The notes beneath the pieces were generated by a model. The model saw nothing but the letters and a program-made list of their open reading frames with translations. It did no database searches and was not told the DNA's origin. A program made the position numbers and the translations under genes. From Planctomycetota bacterium (GTDB lineage Bacteria; Planctomycetota; UBA8742; UBA2392), in NCBI GenBank assembly GCA_015075515.1, contig JABTUE010000003.1, positions 372,001-436,000 on the forward strand: a DNA stretch of 64,000 nt. The letters are read 5' to 3'. Shown piece by piece: positions 7,347-18,922 of this stretch. The stretch's first letter is position 1, and every line of letters starts with the position of its first letter.

Positions 7347-7967
7347 ATGAATTGGCGCGTGAATTTCTCCCTGCTGCTGCCCGCGCTGTGGCTCTGTTCC
7401 TGTACTCTGGGGCCCCGGCCGGTGTTGACGTCACCCGAAACCACCGTCGCGTCCATGCGCGAAGCTTTTTTTCGCGACGACGCGTCGCTGTTCATTCACA
7501 CGCTGGGTTCGCCCGTGCTGCGCGAATACAGCGAATACACCCTGCGCGTCGGGTGGTCCGAAATCCGGCCCCAAGTCGGATCATTCGTCGAAAAAGCCCG
7601 CGTCGTTTCCGTGGCAGACTTCCGCGCCCCGGCCCTGGAGCCCCTGCCCCCGCCCGGTTTTGTCCGGCCCACCCCCGGCGCCGCGCTGAAGGTTGCCGTG
7701 CTGGAACTTGAGGGCCGGCGTGAACGCTTTCTGTTTCAGCGCGAGGTTGACCCAGCGCCCGAAACCTCGCGCCAGGCCACGGGCTTCTGGGTCGGCGACC
7801 GCTACTTCGTGCGCAGCGAGCATCCTTCGGCCGAAACCTATCTGGTCGAAGACTCGCCGGAAAAAGACCGCACCCACTGGCGGCTGGTGTTTCCTTACGA
7901 ACCGTTCCAGCGTGACGGCGAACTCACCCGCATGCTGCAGGACAAGCTGGCAACCGAAAAAAAGTGA
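7347..7967 (+). CDS. Predicted lipoprotein of unknown function
   Basis: 206 residues. A short signal peptide ends in a lipobox-like LCSC, with acylation expected at Cys19 (Cys17 possible). The remainder has no motif I recognise. It is a compact domain with SPVLREYSEYTLRVGW and a central FWVGDRYFVRSEHPSAE stretch, and ends in a basic helix. Start 7347 is the only ATG that begins directly at the signal peptide; no good Shine-Dalgarno precedes it. It precedes the cytochrome c maturation genes by 124 nt and may or may not belong with them. Confidence 0.7.
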   Translation: MNWRVNFSLLLPALWLCSCTLGPRPVLTSPETTVASMREAFFRDDASLFIHTLGSPVLREYSEYTLRVGWSEIRPQVGSFVEKARVVSVADFRAPALEPLPPPGFVRPTPGAALKVAVLELEGRRERFLFQREVDPAPETSRQATGFWVGDRYFVRSEHPSAETYLVEDSPEKDRTHWRLVFPYEPFQRDGELTRMLQDKLATEKK

Positions 7968-8091
7968 CCGGCCTGCCCGAACCACAGAATCGTCAGGCAC
8001 CCGCCGGTGTTGCTTGTAGGGCACCCTGCCTCTGCTATAACCGGGACGGGCGGGGGCGCTTTGGCGTACCCGCGTTTTTCTTGGAGCGCGC

Positions 8092-8511
8092 GTGAACCTG
8101 AAGGTCGTGATCGTGATTCTGCTGTTTGCCTCGGCCGTGACCGGCGCGGTCGTTCTGGCCCTGCTTGAGGGCGGGGTCGAATACCGCACCGTGCCTCACC
8201 TGTTGTCGGACGCCTACAGCGGCGAACGCGTCAAGCTCAAGGGCCAGGTTGTGCAGGTACACCGAGAGTTCAAGCCCGCCCAGTTCACCGTGGTGGACAT
8301 TCCCGAGGGCAACGCCGCCCCCGGCCCGTCATGCATGGTGATTTACGAAGGCGACGACGTGCCCCAGGGCCTGAAGAAAGCCGCCCACGTTACGCTGGAG
8401 GGCCGTTACGACCGTCGGCGCGGCGCCTTTGTCGCCACGCTGGTACAGACCCAGTGCCCCAGCCGCTATGAGGGTCAGCAGTTGCCCGCCATTGAGCCCG
8501 CGGCCCCCTGA
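8092..8511 (+). CDS. ccmE: Cytochrome c maturation protein CcmE, CxxxY type
   Basis: Periplasmic heme chaperone with one N-terminal membrane anchor (residues ~4-24) and an OB-fold domain (VKLKGQVVQVHREF, CMVIYEGDDVP, HVTLEGRYDRRRGAFVA). In classical CcmE heme is bound through the His of HxxxY; here the site reads Cys122-P-S-R-Tyr126, the CxxxY variant described in some anaerobes and archaea. GTG start with GGAG about 7 nt upstream; the stop is 1 nt from the ccmF start. 139 residues. Confidence 0.85.
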   Translation: MNLKVVIVILLFASAVTGAVVLALLEGGVEYRTVPHLLSDAYSGERVKLKGQVVQVHREFKPAQFTVVDIPEGNAAPGPSCMVIYEGDDVPQGLKKAAHVTLEGRYDRRRGAFVATLVQTQCPSRYEGQQLPAIEPAAP

Positions 8512-8512
8512 C

Positions 8513-11778
<3,266 letters not shown>

Positions 11779-11782
<4 letters not shown>

Positions 11783-12264
11783 CCCGCGCGGCACCGGCGT
11801 TTGCCTGGCTGCTGATCGCGGCCGTCACGGCCCTGGCGCCGCTGCACGCGCAGGGCCGCACGCCCGCCGACGCCGAACGCCTGTACCGCGAGGTGGGCGA
11901 CCAGTTGTTCTGCACCTGCGGCTGCCGCGAAAAGCTGCTGTCGTGCAGCCACAATGTGTGCGCGGCCAAGGACGCCCAGCGCGCCTACCTGCGCGAACTC
12001 AGCCAGAAACCGGAACACGACGCCGCGACGATGAAACAGGAAATGGTCCGGCGTTTCGGGCCCAAGGTGCTGCAGGTGCCCGAGGACAGCAGCGTGTTTG
12101 TGGTACTGGGTGTTTCACTGGCGGCCCTGCTGGCGGTGTTTGGCGGCATGTTCTGGTATGTTCTGGGGCGCGGGCGCCGGGTTGCGCCGGAATCAGCCGC
12201 GGCCGCACCGGCCCCAAACGGGCTGGACGAACGGATCGAGCGTGACATGCAGGAGCTGCCATGA
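11779..12264 (+). CDS. ccmH: CcmH-family cytochrome c biogenesis thiol protein
   Basis: 161 residues: signal peptide (cleavage near LHAQ), a Cys-rich periplasmic segment, then one C-terminal TM (~residues 112-132) and an acidic tail. The usual LRCxxC is replaced by a cluster with Cys45, 47, 49, 56 and 61 (LFCTCGC, then SCSHNVC), a variant seen in CcmH homologues outside proteobacteria. It should keep apocytochrome thiols reduced for heme ligation. AGGAGG precedes the ATG and the ATGA overlap with ccmF implies coupling. Confidence 0.85.
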
Positions 12265-12653
12265 ACCGTCCGCTTGTGCGCGTGCTGCTGGCTGCCGGCG
12301 TGTGCGCCGCCGCGGCGGCGCTGTATGAACCTTGGCTGGCGCCGGTGGCGGCGCTGGCGGCCCTGATCACGCTGTCGCCGCTGGCGCGCCCCAGACGCAT
12401 CTGGTTTGTCGGCGATGTCGAAAGCGAATACGCCCTGGTGTCGCGCCGCCGCGAAGAAGCCCTGCGCGCGCTGAAGGATCTTGAGGACGACCGCCTGGCC
12501 GGCAAGCTTTCCGCCGCCGAGGTGGAACTGCGCCGCCCGGCACTGCTGCAGCACGCCAGGGAAGTCACGGCCCAGCTTGACGCCATCAGCCACAAACGCG
12601 CCCAGGCGCGCCAACGCATCGAACAGGAACTGGGGGACGACGCCAAGGCATGA
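12261..12653 (+). CDS. CcmI-like membrane-anchored helical protein
   Basis: 130 residues: two closely spaced hydrophobic segments (residues 5-40), then a charged helical region with RREEALRALKDLEDDRLAGKL, the pattern found just after the TMs in CcmI/CycH (CcmI lacking its TPR domain). Starts in an ATGA overlap with ccmH and ends in one with the next gene. A role in handling apocytochrome c is inferred from pattern and context. Confidence 0.65.
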   Translation: MNRPLVRVLLAAGVCAAAAALYEPWLAPVAALAALITLSPLARPRRIWFVGDVESEYALVSRRREEALRALKDLEDDRLAGKLSAAEVELRRPALLQHAREVTAQLDAISHKRAQARQRIEQELGDDAKA

Positions 12654-14212
12654 AGCTGGTGGTGTGGCTTGTGTTGCTGCTTCCGGCCTGCGCCGCGGCC
12701 CAGGGCGTCGTGCAGGGTCGCGCCGTAGACGCCGCCAACGACGGCGCACTGCTGGCCGAACCCGCCACGGTGTGCGCCGTGCACCTGCCCCAAACGTCGC
12801 ACCCGTTCAACGAAATCACCGCCGCCACCTGGCAGCAGGCCATGACCGCCCTGGCCGAAGGCCGCGAGTTCACAACGCCGCTGGGAAAACTGGAGGGCGG
12901 CATCAAGCCCCTGGGCGCCGGCACGACCACCGCCGACGGCAGCGGCGCCTTCCGGCTGGAGAATCTGCCGCTGGACACGCGTCTTGGGCTGGCCGTGCGC
13001 GTGGACGGCCTGTGGTGGCCCCTGCGCGAAGAAGTGTTCCTGACGGCGCAGAACCCCCAGGCCGAAGTCACCATCCCCTACTGCCGGCTCGGGGCCGAAA
13101 ACCCGCAACTGGAGCTGCACAGCCTGCGCCTGGAGCCGCTGGTGCGCCAGAACCTGAAGTACGGCGGCATCATGATTCTGGAAACCTTGCGCCTGACCAA
13201 CACCGACCCTGACCGCGCGGCGCTGGTCGAAATCGCGCTGGATGTCGCCATCGTGCCCGGCACTGTGGCCCGTCACCTGCCGGCGATGTACGGCAGTCAT
13301 CTGCTGTTTCTTCAGGGCTGGAGCCTGGGCCGGCCCGTGTCGCGGCCCGAAGACGCCGCAGCCGCCGGCGCCTGGATGTTCGGCGGCCAGACCATGCACG
13401 GCTCGGCGCCGTCCTATGCCCGCGCCGCCCAGGACAGTGCCGACAACTGGCACCCCCTGCAGCGCTTCGGCCTGCTGGCCCCCTGCGGCGCCGGCGAAAC
13501 ACTGTTCCGTGAAAACCCCTCGCCCGACGGGCGCGCCGCCTCGTTGGTGTTCCGGCGCGTGGTACCGCCGGCCGTGGGCGGCGCTCCGGGCGTGCTGGAA
13601 CTGCGCCTGGTGCACCAGGCCGGCGCGCGCATGGCCGACCCCGGCCAGCGCACCCGGTTGATCCGCGAGTTTCCGCTGCCGCTGCAACGCGTCGAGGCTG
13701 AAGTCCACGACGGCGTGACGCTGGCGGCACTGGTCGTGGATTCCCACCGCCGGCTGCTGGCTGACGGCACGGCCCAGACCGGCCTTACCCGCTATGCCGG
13801 GGCGCGCAAACCGGCGCTGGAGGCCGGCGAACGGGCTGAACTGGTGCTGGGCTTTGACGCGGCGCTGCAGCAGCGGCTGGCCGACATGGAGGCCCGCGCC
13901 GCCGGCACGGCGCAGGCCGAGCCAGCGGCCAGGGACGCAAAACCGGCGCTGAACACCCGCGCGGTGTTTCTGGCCCTGGCGGCACTGTTCGGCATGGCAT
14001 TTCTGGTGGCGCTGGTGGCCAGCATGCGCAAGCCGCGCGAACAGCAATTGGCGCGCCTCAACCGCATGCCCGTGACACGCGACGAAGCCGTGGCGGCGCT
14101 GAAAGAGCTTGAGTCTGATTACCGCCACGGCAAGTTGCCTGCCACGGCGTATCTGGAGCAGAAGCAGCGGCTGGTCAACCGGCTGGTCGAGTTCGACGCC
14201 GGAGAAACGTGA
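12650..14212 (+). CDS. Exported membrane-anchored protein in ccm operon, unknown
   Basis: 520 residues: signal peptide (to about 18), a carboxypeptidase-regulatory-like beta domain at ~20-125 (VVQGRAVDAANDG, GAFRLENLPLDTRLGLAVRV), a second large beta-rich domain, one TM at ~440-462, and a cytoplasmic CcmI-like helical tail (EAVAALKELESDYRHGKL). That tail echoes the previous protein, so the two may have arisen from one another or share a partner. It is translationally coupled on both sides (ATGA with the preceding gene, TGATG with ccmA). Not a standard ccm gene; function unknown but clearly part of this operon. Confidence 0.7.
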   Translation: MKLVVWLVLLLPACAAAQGVVQGRAVDAANDGALLAEPATVCAVHLPQTSHPFNEITAATWQQAMTALAEGREFTTPLGKLEGGIKPLGAGTTTADGSGAFRLENLPLDTRLGLAVRVDGLWWPLREEVFLTAQNPQAEVTIPYCRLGAENPQLELHSLRLEPLVRQNLKYGGIMILETLRLTNTDPDRAALVEIALDVAIVPGTVARHLPAMYGSHLLFLQGWSLGRPVSRPEDAAAAGAWMFGGQTMHGSAPSYARAAQDSADNWHPLQRFGLLAPCGAGETLFRENPSPDGRAASLVFRRVVPPAVGGAPGVLELRLVHQAGARMADPGQRTRLIREFPLPLQRVEAEVHDGVTLAALVVDSHRRLLADGTAQTGLTRYAGARKPALEAGERAELVLGFDAALQQRLADMEARAAGTAQAEPAARDAKPALNTRAVFLALAALFGMAFLVALVASMRKPREQQLARLNRMPVTRDEAVAALKELESDYRHGKLPATAYLEQKQRLVNRLVEFDAGET

Positions 14213-14850
14213 TGCTGCAAGCCCGCGGCCTGACCAAAGCCTATGGCGCCAGCCGGGCGCTGCGCGGTGTGGATTGCGCGCTGGGCGCGGGGGCGTTTGC
14301 GCTGGTCGGCGACAACGGATCGGGCAAGACCACGCTGTTGCGCGTGCTGGCCACACTGACGCGACCCGACGAGGGCGAACTTCACATCGGCGGTATCAAC
14401 GCGCGCAAAGATCCGGCACGCGCCCGCGCGCATATCGGGTTTGTCGGCCACGACAGCATGCTCGACGGCGTGCTGACCATGCGCGAAAACCTGGTGTTCT
14501 TCGGCCGTCTGTATGGCGTGCCCGATCCGGCGGCACGCGCGGCCGAACTGATTGAGCGCTTTGCGGCCGCGGCCTTTGCCGACGCCCCGGCGGGCGAACT
14601 TTCGCGCGGCCAGGAACAGGCGGCAGCACTCTGCCGGGCGCTGGTACACCGGCCGGGGCTGCTGCTGCTGGACGAACCCAGCACTGGTCTGGACAGCGCG
14701 GCCCAGACACGGCTGGCCAAGATCATCGCCGAAGAGGCAGCACGGGGCGCCTGCGTGCTTTTCAGCACACACGATGCTGCACTGCTGCCGGCCGCGAGCC
14801 AGACCCTGCGCATGGAGCAAGGCCGGTTGGTGGCGGGGGCGACGATATAA
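14212..14850 (+). CDS. ccmA: ABC transporter ATPase, CcmA-like (heme exporter)
   Basis: 212 residues. Walker A GDNGSGKTT near 33-41, signature LSRGQEQ near 132, Walker B LLLLDEP near 152-158, then STHD switch. The short length and position at the end of ccm genes suit CcmA, which powers release of holo-CcmE. The partner permeases ccmB and ccmC are not in the window. Start ATG overlaps the previous stop by one base; a GTG one codon earlier is possible. Confidence 0.8.
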   Translation: MLQARGLTKAYGASRALRGVDCALGAGAFALVGDNGSGKTTLLRVLATLTRPDEGELHIGGINARKDPARARAHIGFVGHDSMLDGVLTMRENLVFFGRLYGVPDPAARAAELIERFAAAAFADAPAGELSRGQEQAAALCRALVHRPGLLLLDEPSTGLDSAAQTRLAKIIAEEAARGACVLFSTHDAALLPAASQTLRMEQGRLVAGATI

Positions 14851-15008
14851 GGAAGCAACGGCGTTACCTGCACCAGACCGGCTTGATACCAAACTTGCAT
14901 CAGTCGCCCACGGCGTTAGCATGGGTTCACCCGGTTTTCTTTACTGAACTTGTTTTGCGGTATGTACTTGCGACTATATGCCCAGCCCGCGCCAAGCCCC
15001 CACGGCGA

Positions 15009-15025
15009 TTGGCGTAGGCTTTGCA
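15009..15025 (+). promoter_or_regulatory. Sigma-54 (-24/-12) promoter for the pseudopilin operon
   Basis: TTGGCGTAGGCTTTGCA has the invariant GG (15011-15012) and GC (15023-15024) exactly 10 nt apart, with YTGGC and TTGCA halves matching consensus. Transcription would start near 15036, just before the ribosome site GGAGG at 15044. Pilin operons are classic sigma-54 targets. The rest of 14851-15008 shows no gene. Confidence 0.65.
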
Positions 15026-15052
15026 GATGATCGCAACCCTTCTGGAGGCCCA

Positions 15053-15589
15053 ATGATCCGTCGCTCACGGTCAGGCTTCACTCTGATCGAACTGATCATC
15101 GTCATTGGCATCATTGCCGTTCTGGTGGTGGTGCTGGTTGCCGTGCTGCTGAACGCCCAGTCCAGCGGCGAAAAGGCCAAGGCCAAAAACTTCGTCAATA
15201 CCGTGATCCCGGCCGCGATCGGCAAATGGCAGGAGGATACCGGCAAGGGCAACAACGAGTTTCCGCGCAGCGGCAACAACCGCGCCGGGGCCTATTATGA
15301 CGGCAACGTTGAACTGTACAAAACCCTGGTGCTTGACCCGGCCAAAACCAGCAAGGGCGCCTACGTCGGCGACGACCAGTACCTGAAGGGCGAACACGAC
15401 GGCAAGCCGGTGTTTGTGGATCCCTGGGGGCGGCCTTACGTGTACCGCAACTACACGGCCAAGCGTGCCCGCGGCGCCAGCGAGGCCGAATACCGCGGCA
15501 AGAAACACAACGACACCTATGACATTATCTCGGCGGGCCCGGACGGCGTGATTGACAACGACGACGACATTTACAACGGGTCGAACTAG
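15053..15589 (+). CDS. Type II secretion/type IV pilus pseudopilin, GspG-like
   Basis: 178 residues. Prepilin leader MIRRSRSG then FTLIELIIVIGIIAVL, cleaved after Gly with Glu at +5, and a long N-terminal helix. The C-terminal half includes the GspG-type DPWGRPYVYR and an Asp-rich end (SAGPDGVIDNDDDIYNG) that resembles the calcium-binding site of major pseudopilins. GGAGG precedes the ATG by 4 nt. First gene of a five-pseudopilin operon. The prepilin peptidase and secretion ATPase are not in the window. Confidence 0.85.
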   Translation: MIRRSRSGFTLIELIIVIGIIAVLVVVLVAVLLNAQSSGEKAKAKNFVNTVIPAAIGKWQEDTGKGNNEFPRSGNNRAGAYYDGNVELYKTLVLDPAKTSKGAYVGDDQYLKGEHDGKPVFVDPWGRPYVYRNYTAKRARGASEAEYRGKKHNDTYDIISAGPDGVIDNDDDIYNGSN

Positions 15590-15598
15590 GAGAACGCC

Positions 15599-16183
15599 GT
15601 GAACACAATGCGCAACCGCCGCGGTTTCACCCTGATCGAACTGATGATCGTGATCGGCATCATCGCCGTGCTGGTGGCGGTGCTGGCACTGGCCGTGCTG
15701 CCGTGGCTGAGCAAGTCGGCTGAAAACTCGACGCGCTCGCTGCTCAACAGCGTGGGCGGCATGCTGGCCGACGAAAAGAACGTGCTGACACTCGAAAAGT
15801 TCCGCAAGGACGCGGGTCAGAACCTGTCCGGACAGATCCACAGCGACCCCAAGAAGGCCTCAGCGCAACTGATTCTGTTCTATTACGCGCCGACCAAGGA
15901 CACGTGGGACAAGTCCGCCTACTTCAAGGGCCAGGGGTACAACCCGCGCGTTGAGCCCAAACAGTGGGCCGAGTTCACCAAAACCGACAGCACCGCCCCG
16001 GATCTGCCGTTTCTGACCGACGGCTGGAACAACGAGGTCTACTACTACTACGACAAGGCCGCCAAGATCGTGATCGTGCGCTCTTGGGGCAAGGACGGCC
16101 AGCCCGACACCGACGACGATCTGGCCTTTGACGGCGGCAGCAACCAGGTGAAGTACTGGTCGGAAATGAAGAAGGCGAAGTAA
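15599..16183 (+). CDS. Pseudopilin, GspG-like paralogue
   Basis: 194 residues with leader MNTMRNRRG/FTLIELMIVIGIIAVL. GTG start at 15599 chosen because AGGAG ends 6 nt upstream (the ATG at 15608 would be too far). The end again carries an Asp-rich, GspG-like segment (SWGKDGQPDTDDDLAFDGG), so it appears to be a diverged copy of the preceding gene, 9 nt away. Confidence 0.8.
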   Translation: MNTMRNRRGFTLIELMIVIGIIAVLVAVLALAVLPWLSKSAENSTRSLLNSVGGMLADEKNVLTLEKFRKDAGQNLSGQIHSDPKKASAQLILFYYAPTKDTWDKSAYFKGQGYNPRVEPKQWAEFTKTDSTAPDLPFLTDGWNNEVYYYYDKAAKIVIVRSWGKDGQPDTDDDLAFDGGSNQVKYWSEMKKAK

Positions 16184-16193
16184 CGGAGAACCC

Positions 16194-16862
16194 ATGCGCG
16201 GCCCAAAACGCAGAGGTTTCACGCTGGTTGAACTGCTGGTCGTGATCGCGCTGATCGCGCTGCTGATGACCGTGATGGTGCCGGTGATTCTGCGCTTCAT
16301 GTCGGGGCGCGGTCTGGCCATGGCGGGCAACAACATCGCGGGCTTTATTGCCTACGCGCGCACCGAAGCCATGAACACACGCCAGACGCATGTGCTGGTG
16401 ATGTTCGACAAGGAAGAAGACCGCAGCCCCCAGGGCTCCGACATCGCGCGGATTGTGGGGCCGGGCATGGTGCTGTTCCGGATCAACCCCAACCCCACCA
16501 CCACCGACGACCAGGTGATCAACTTTGTCAAGGAACTGAACTTCAAGGCCCAGGTCGGCGGCGACGTGCGGTTTGCCGACGGCTGGCTGCGCAAGTGCCC
16601 CAAGGGCCCGATGCTGGACCTGCCCCAGGGCGTCAACGACGCGTTTGAGGGCAAGTACAAGCTGGTGCTGCGGCCGGACGGCCGCGTGGTCGTGCCCGAA
16701 GACAAGCCCGGCTATGTGCTGGACATCAAGGAATCGCGCAACCTGGATTCAGACATCATCCTGACCGACGACACGCGCTATGTGTTTGTAGACGTCAACC
16801 CGGCCACCGGCAACACGCGGCGTTCATCGCCGCTGGACCGCAGCGACGTGGGCGATCACTAA
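16194..16862 (+). CDS. Pseudopilin, GspH/FimT-like
   Basis: 222 residues. Leader MRGPKRRG then FTLVELLVVIALIALLM. The following region (GNNIAGFIAYARTEAMNTRQTHVLVMF) is typical of GspH/FimT minor pseudopilins, which join the tip of the pseudopilus. Starts 10 nt after the previous stop with GGAGAA as ribosome site. Confidence 0.75.
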   Translation: MRGPKRRGFTLVELLVVIALIALLMTVMVPVILRFMSGRGLAMAGNNIAGFIAYARTEAMNTRQTHVLVMFDKEEDRSPQGSDIARIVGPGMVLFRINPNPTTTDDQVINFVKELNFKAQVGGDVRFADGWLRKCPKGPMLDLPQGVNDAFEGKYKLVLRPDGRVVVPEDKPGYVLDIKESRNLDSDIILTDDTRYVFVDVNPATGNTRRSSPLDRSDVGDH

Positions 16863-16894
16863 CCGGCGCACCAACCGGCGCAAGGAAACCCGCC

Positions 16895-17680
16895 ATGAAA
16901 TCCAGTCACAGACACACCCGCAGCCGCGGCTTCACCCTGACCGAAATCCTGGTCGCGATGGCGATTTTCGCGCTGGGCGGTTCGGCGATTGTCGCGCTGT
17001 TCATCACCAACGCGCGGCTTTCGCGCCAGGCCATGGACTATTCACGCGCCGCCGAAATTTCGCGCAACATACGGTCGCTGCTGTCGCAATCGCTGTCGCG
17101 CCCGATCGTGACCAACAACGAACCGGTGTACAAGTTTGATTACCCCGGCGCGTCACTGACCTTCCGGCCCACGGAATACCTGCGCCAGTACGAACAGGAA
17201 CGCACCCGCGGCGGCGACCTGAAGAACTACGGCGGCACGCCGGTCGAAAACTCGATCTTCTTCAAGCTGCCGACCAAGCCGTTTTCCGTGGCCGTGCGCG
17301 GCGAAGACGCCCAGCGCCAGATCATGACCTGGCTGCCCAACCACGCCACCGACCTGGCGGGCATGCCGCGCAGCTTTGCCAACGGCCGGCCTGAGGTGTT
17401 CCGCCTGATGCCCGACAAACTGCGCATGTCCGGCGCCCTGGACGGCCTGGACCCGGACGACCGCATGTTCTACGCGTTTGATTTCACCATCCGCCGCAGT
17501 GTCGCCCGCGCCGGCGTGGAAGACGCGGCCCAGCCCAACGTCAAGGCCGCGCTGGAAGACCTGTATGTGGTGCACATCAAGGTCTACAAGGGCTACTCGT
17601 TCAAAGAAGAAAACAGCGGCACGGAAGTGATCAACGACCCCTATTACGAGTGGGATTTCTACATCAACGCCGCCCGCTAG
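16895..17680 (+). CDS. Minor pseudopilin, GspI/PilV-like
   Basis: 261 residues. Leader ends RSRG/FTLTEILVAMAIFALGG, followed by a longer globular domain than usual for GspI. AAGGA precedes the ATG. The Thr before Glu (FTLTE) is typical of minor pseudopilins. Assignment to I versus V rests on operon position and the AxxIFAL pattern. Confidence 0.7.
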   Translation: MKSSHRHTRSRGFTLTEILVAMAIFALGGSAIVALFITNARLSRQAMDYSRAAEISRNIRSLLSQSLSRPIVTNNEPVYKFDYPGASLTFRPTEYLRQYEQERTRGGDLKNYGGTPVENSIFFKLPTKPFSVAVRGEDAQRQIMTWLPNHATDLAGMPRSFANGRPEVFRLMPDKLRMSGALDGLDPDDRMFYAFDFTIRRSVARAGVEDAAQPNVKAALEDLYVVHIKVYKGYSFKEENSGTEVINDPYYEWDFYINAAR

Positions 17681-17689
17681 GAGACCGCC

Positions 17690-18757
17690 GTGCGCAAACG
17701 CATTCGATTCGGCAAACGCGGCTTCACGCTGCTGGAACTGATGATCGCGATCGCGCTGATGCTGATCGTGATGCTGATGCTGCGCACGATGTTCGTGACG
17801 GCACAGGACATGTACGTGCGCGCCGCGCGCCGCGTGGAGGTCTACCAGCAGGCCCGCAGCGCCCTGGACCTGATCGAACAGGACCTGATGCGCCTGCGCG
17901 ACACCGGCGTGGACACCAACGACGTGCTGGCCCTGCGCAGCCTGCGCCCGGAAACCTACGACAACCCCGAAGCCGTGCGCGGCCACCGCATGTACAGCCA
18001 GATGAACGACTGGGCCGGCGCCGAAGTCAACGAAACACTCAAGATCCGCGACCTGATCGCGTTTACCGGCACCGCCACCTGGTACGACGCCGACAAAAAA
18101 CAGTACATCACCGGCGACGCCACCATCGTCTACTACCTGCGGCGGCGTCTGCCCTACCAGAACGAGCCCACCGAGGGCGCGTATCTGGTGCGGCGTGTGC
18201 TGCCGGTGCGCAGCATGGCCGAACTGTCCCGCATCGGCCGCGGCGAGGCGCCCCTGTATGACATCAAGCCCTCGGAAGAAGAAATTGCCAACTTCGTTTA
18301 TTCGGCGCGTGTGTTTGCCGACGACCAGGCGGCCTTCCAGCTTGGCGTGCGCAACGGTGCCTTCAACTACGACACCATGCCCGAATGCGCCCGCGACGTG
18401 AAAAACTCGGACTGGATGTGGGTCAAGACCGCGCTGGCCGGTACGCCCTCGGGCCCGCCGCCGCGCCCCGGACAGGGCCCCACCCTGATTCTGCCCACCC
18501 CCCCGGCCGAAGACCGCGTCGAGTTCGGCGGCGTCTGGCGCACCCACACCGCGCCCGACCGCGACTTTGTCTCGGCGCGCTGGAACATGCCCGCCGTGGT
18601 GGTGATTGACCTGATGATGATTGACCGCAGCTTTGAACGTTACGACGCCAACGGAGGCTCAGGCACCTACCGCTCGTTCAGCCGCGCCATCCACATGCCG
18701 TCGTCCGAGCCCATGAAACGCCTGGACAACCGCGACCTGGCGCTGCTCAACCGCTGA
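17690..18757 (+). CDS. Minor pseudopilin, GspJ/PilW-like
   Basis: 355 residues. Leader MRKRIRFGKRG/FTLLELMIAIALMLIVMLML, then a helix with RSALDLIEQDLMRLRD, the hallmark of GspJ/PilW. A Pro-rich insertion (GPPPRPGQGP) lies near residue 260. GTG start with TAGGAG 6 nt upstream. Last gene of the operon; a strong terminator follows. Confidence 0.75.
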   Translation: MRKRIRFGKRGFTLLELMIAIALMLIVMLMLRTMFVTAQDMYVRAARRVEVYQQARSALDLIEQDLMRLRDTGVDTNDVLALRSLRPETYDNPEAVRGHRMYSQMNDWAGAEVNETLKIRDLIAFTGTATWYDADKKQYITGDATIVYYLRRRLPYQNEPTEGAYLVRRVLPVRSMAELSRIGRGEAPLYDIKPSEEEIANFVYSARVFADDQAAFQLGVRNGAFNYDTMPECARDVKNSDWMWVKTALAGTPSGPPPRPGQGPTLILPTPPAEDRVEFGGVWRTHTAPDRDFVSARWNMPAVVVIDLMMIDRSFERYDANGGSGTYRSFSRAIHMPSSEPMKRLDNRDLALLNR

Positions 18758-18772
18758 CGCCATTGCCGTCAC

Positions 18773-18806
18773 AGCGGCCCGGGCTGCTGCCCGGGCCGCT
18801 TCTTTT
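18773..18806 (+). terminator. Terminator of the pseudopilin operon
   Basis: 12-bp perfect stem (18773-18784 with 18789-18800), TGCT loop, then TCTTTT. Confidence 0.9.
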
Positions 18807-18922
18807 GCACTTCGCGCACACCCTTGCCATGTTGACCGATTTCCCGGAAGATACGCCCGTTATCCCCCGAACTGGTCAACAGGGTGAAGGCCGCCGCCTG
18901 CGGCCTCAATAAAGGCCGCGCA

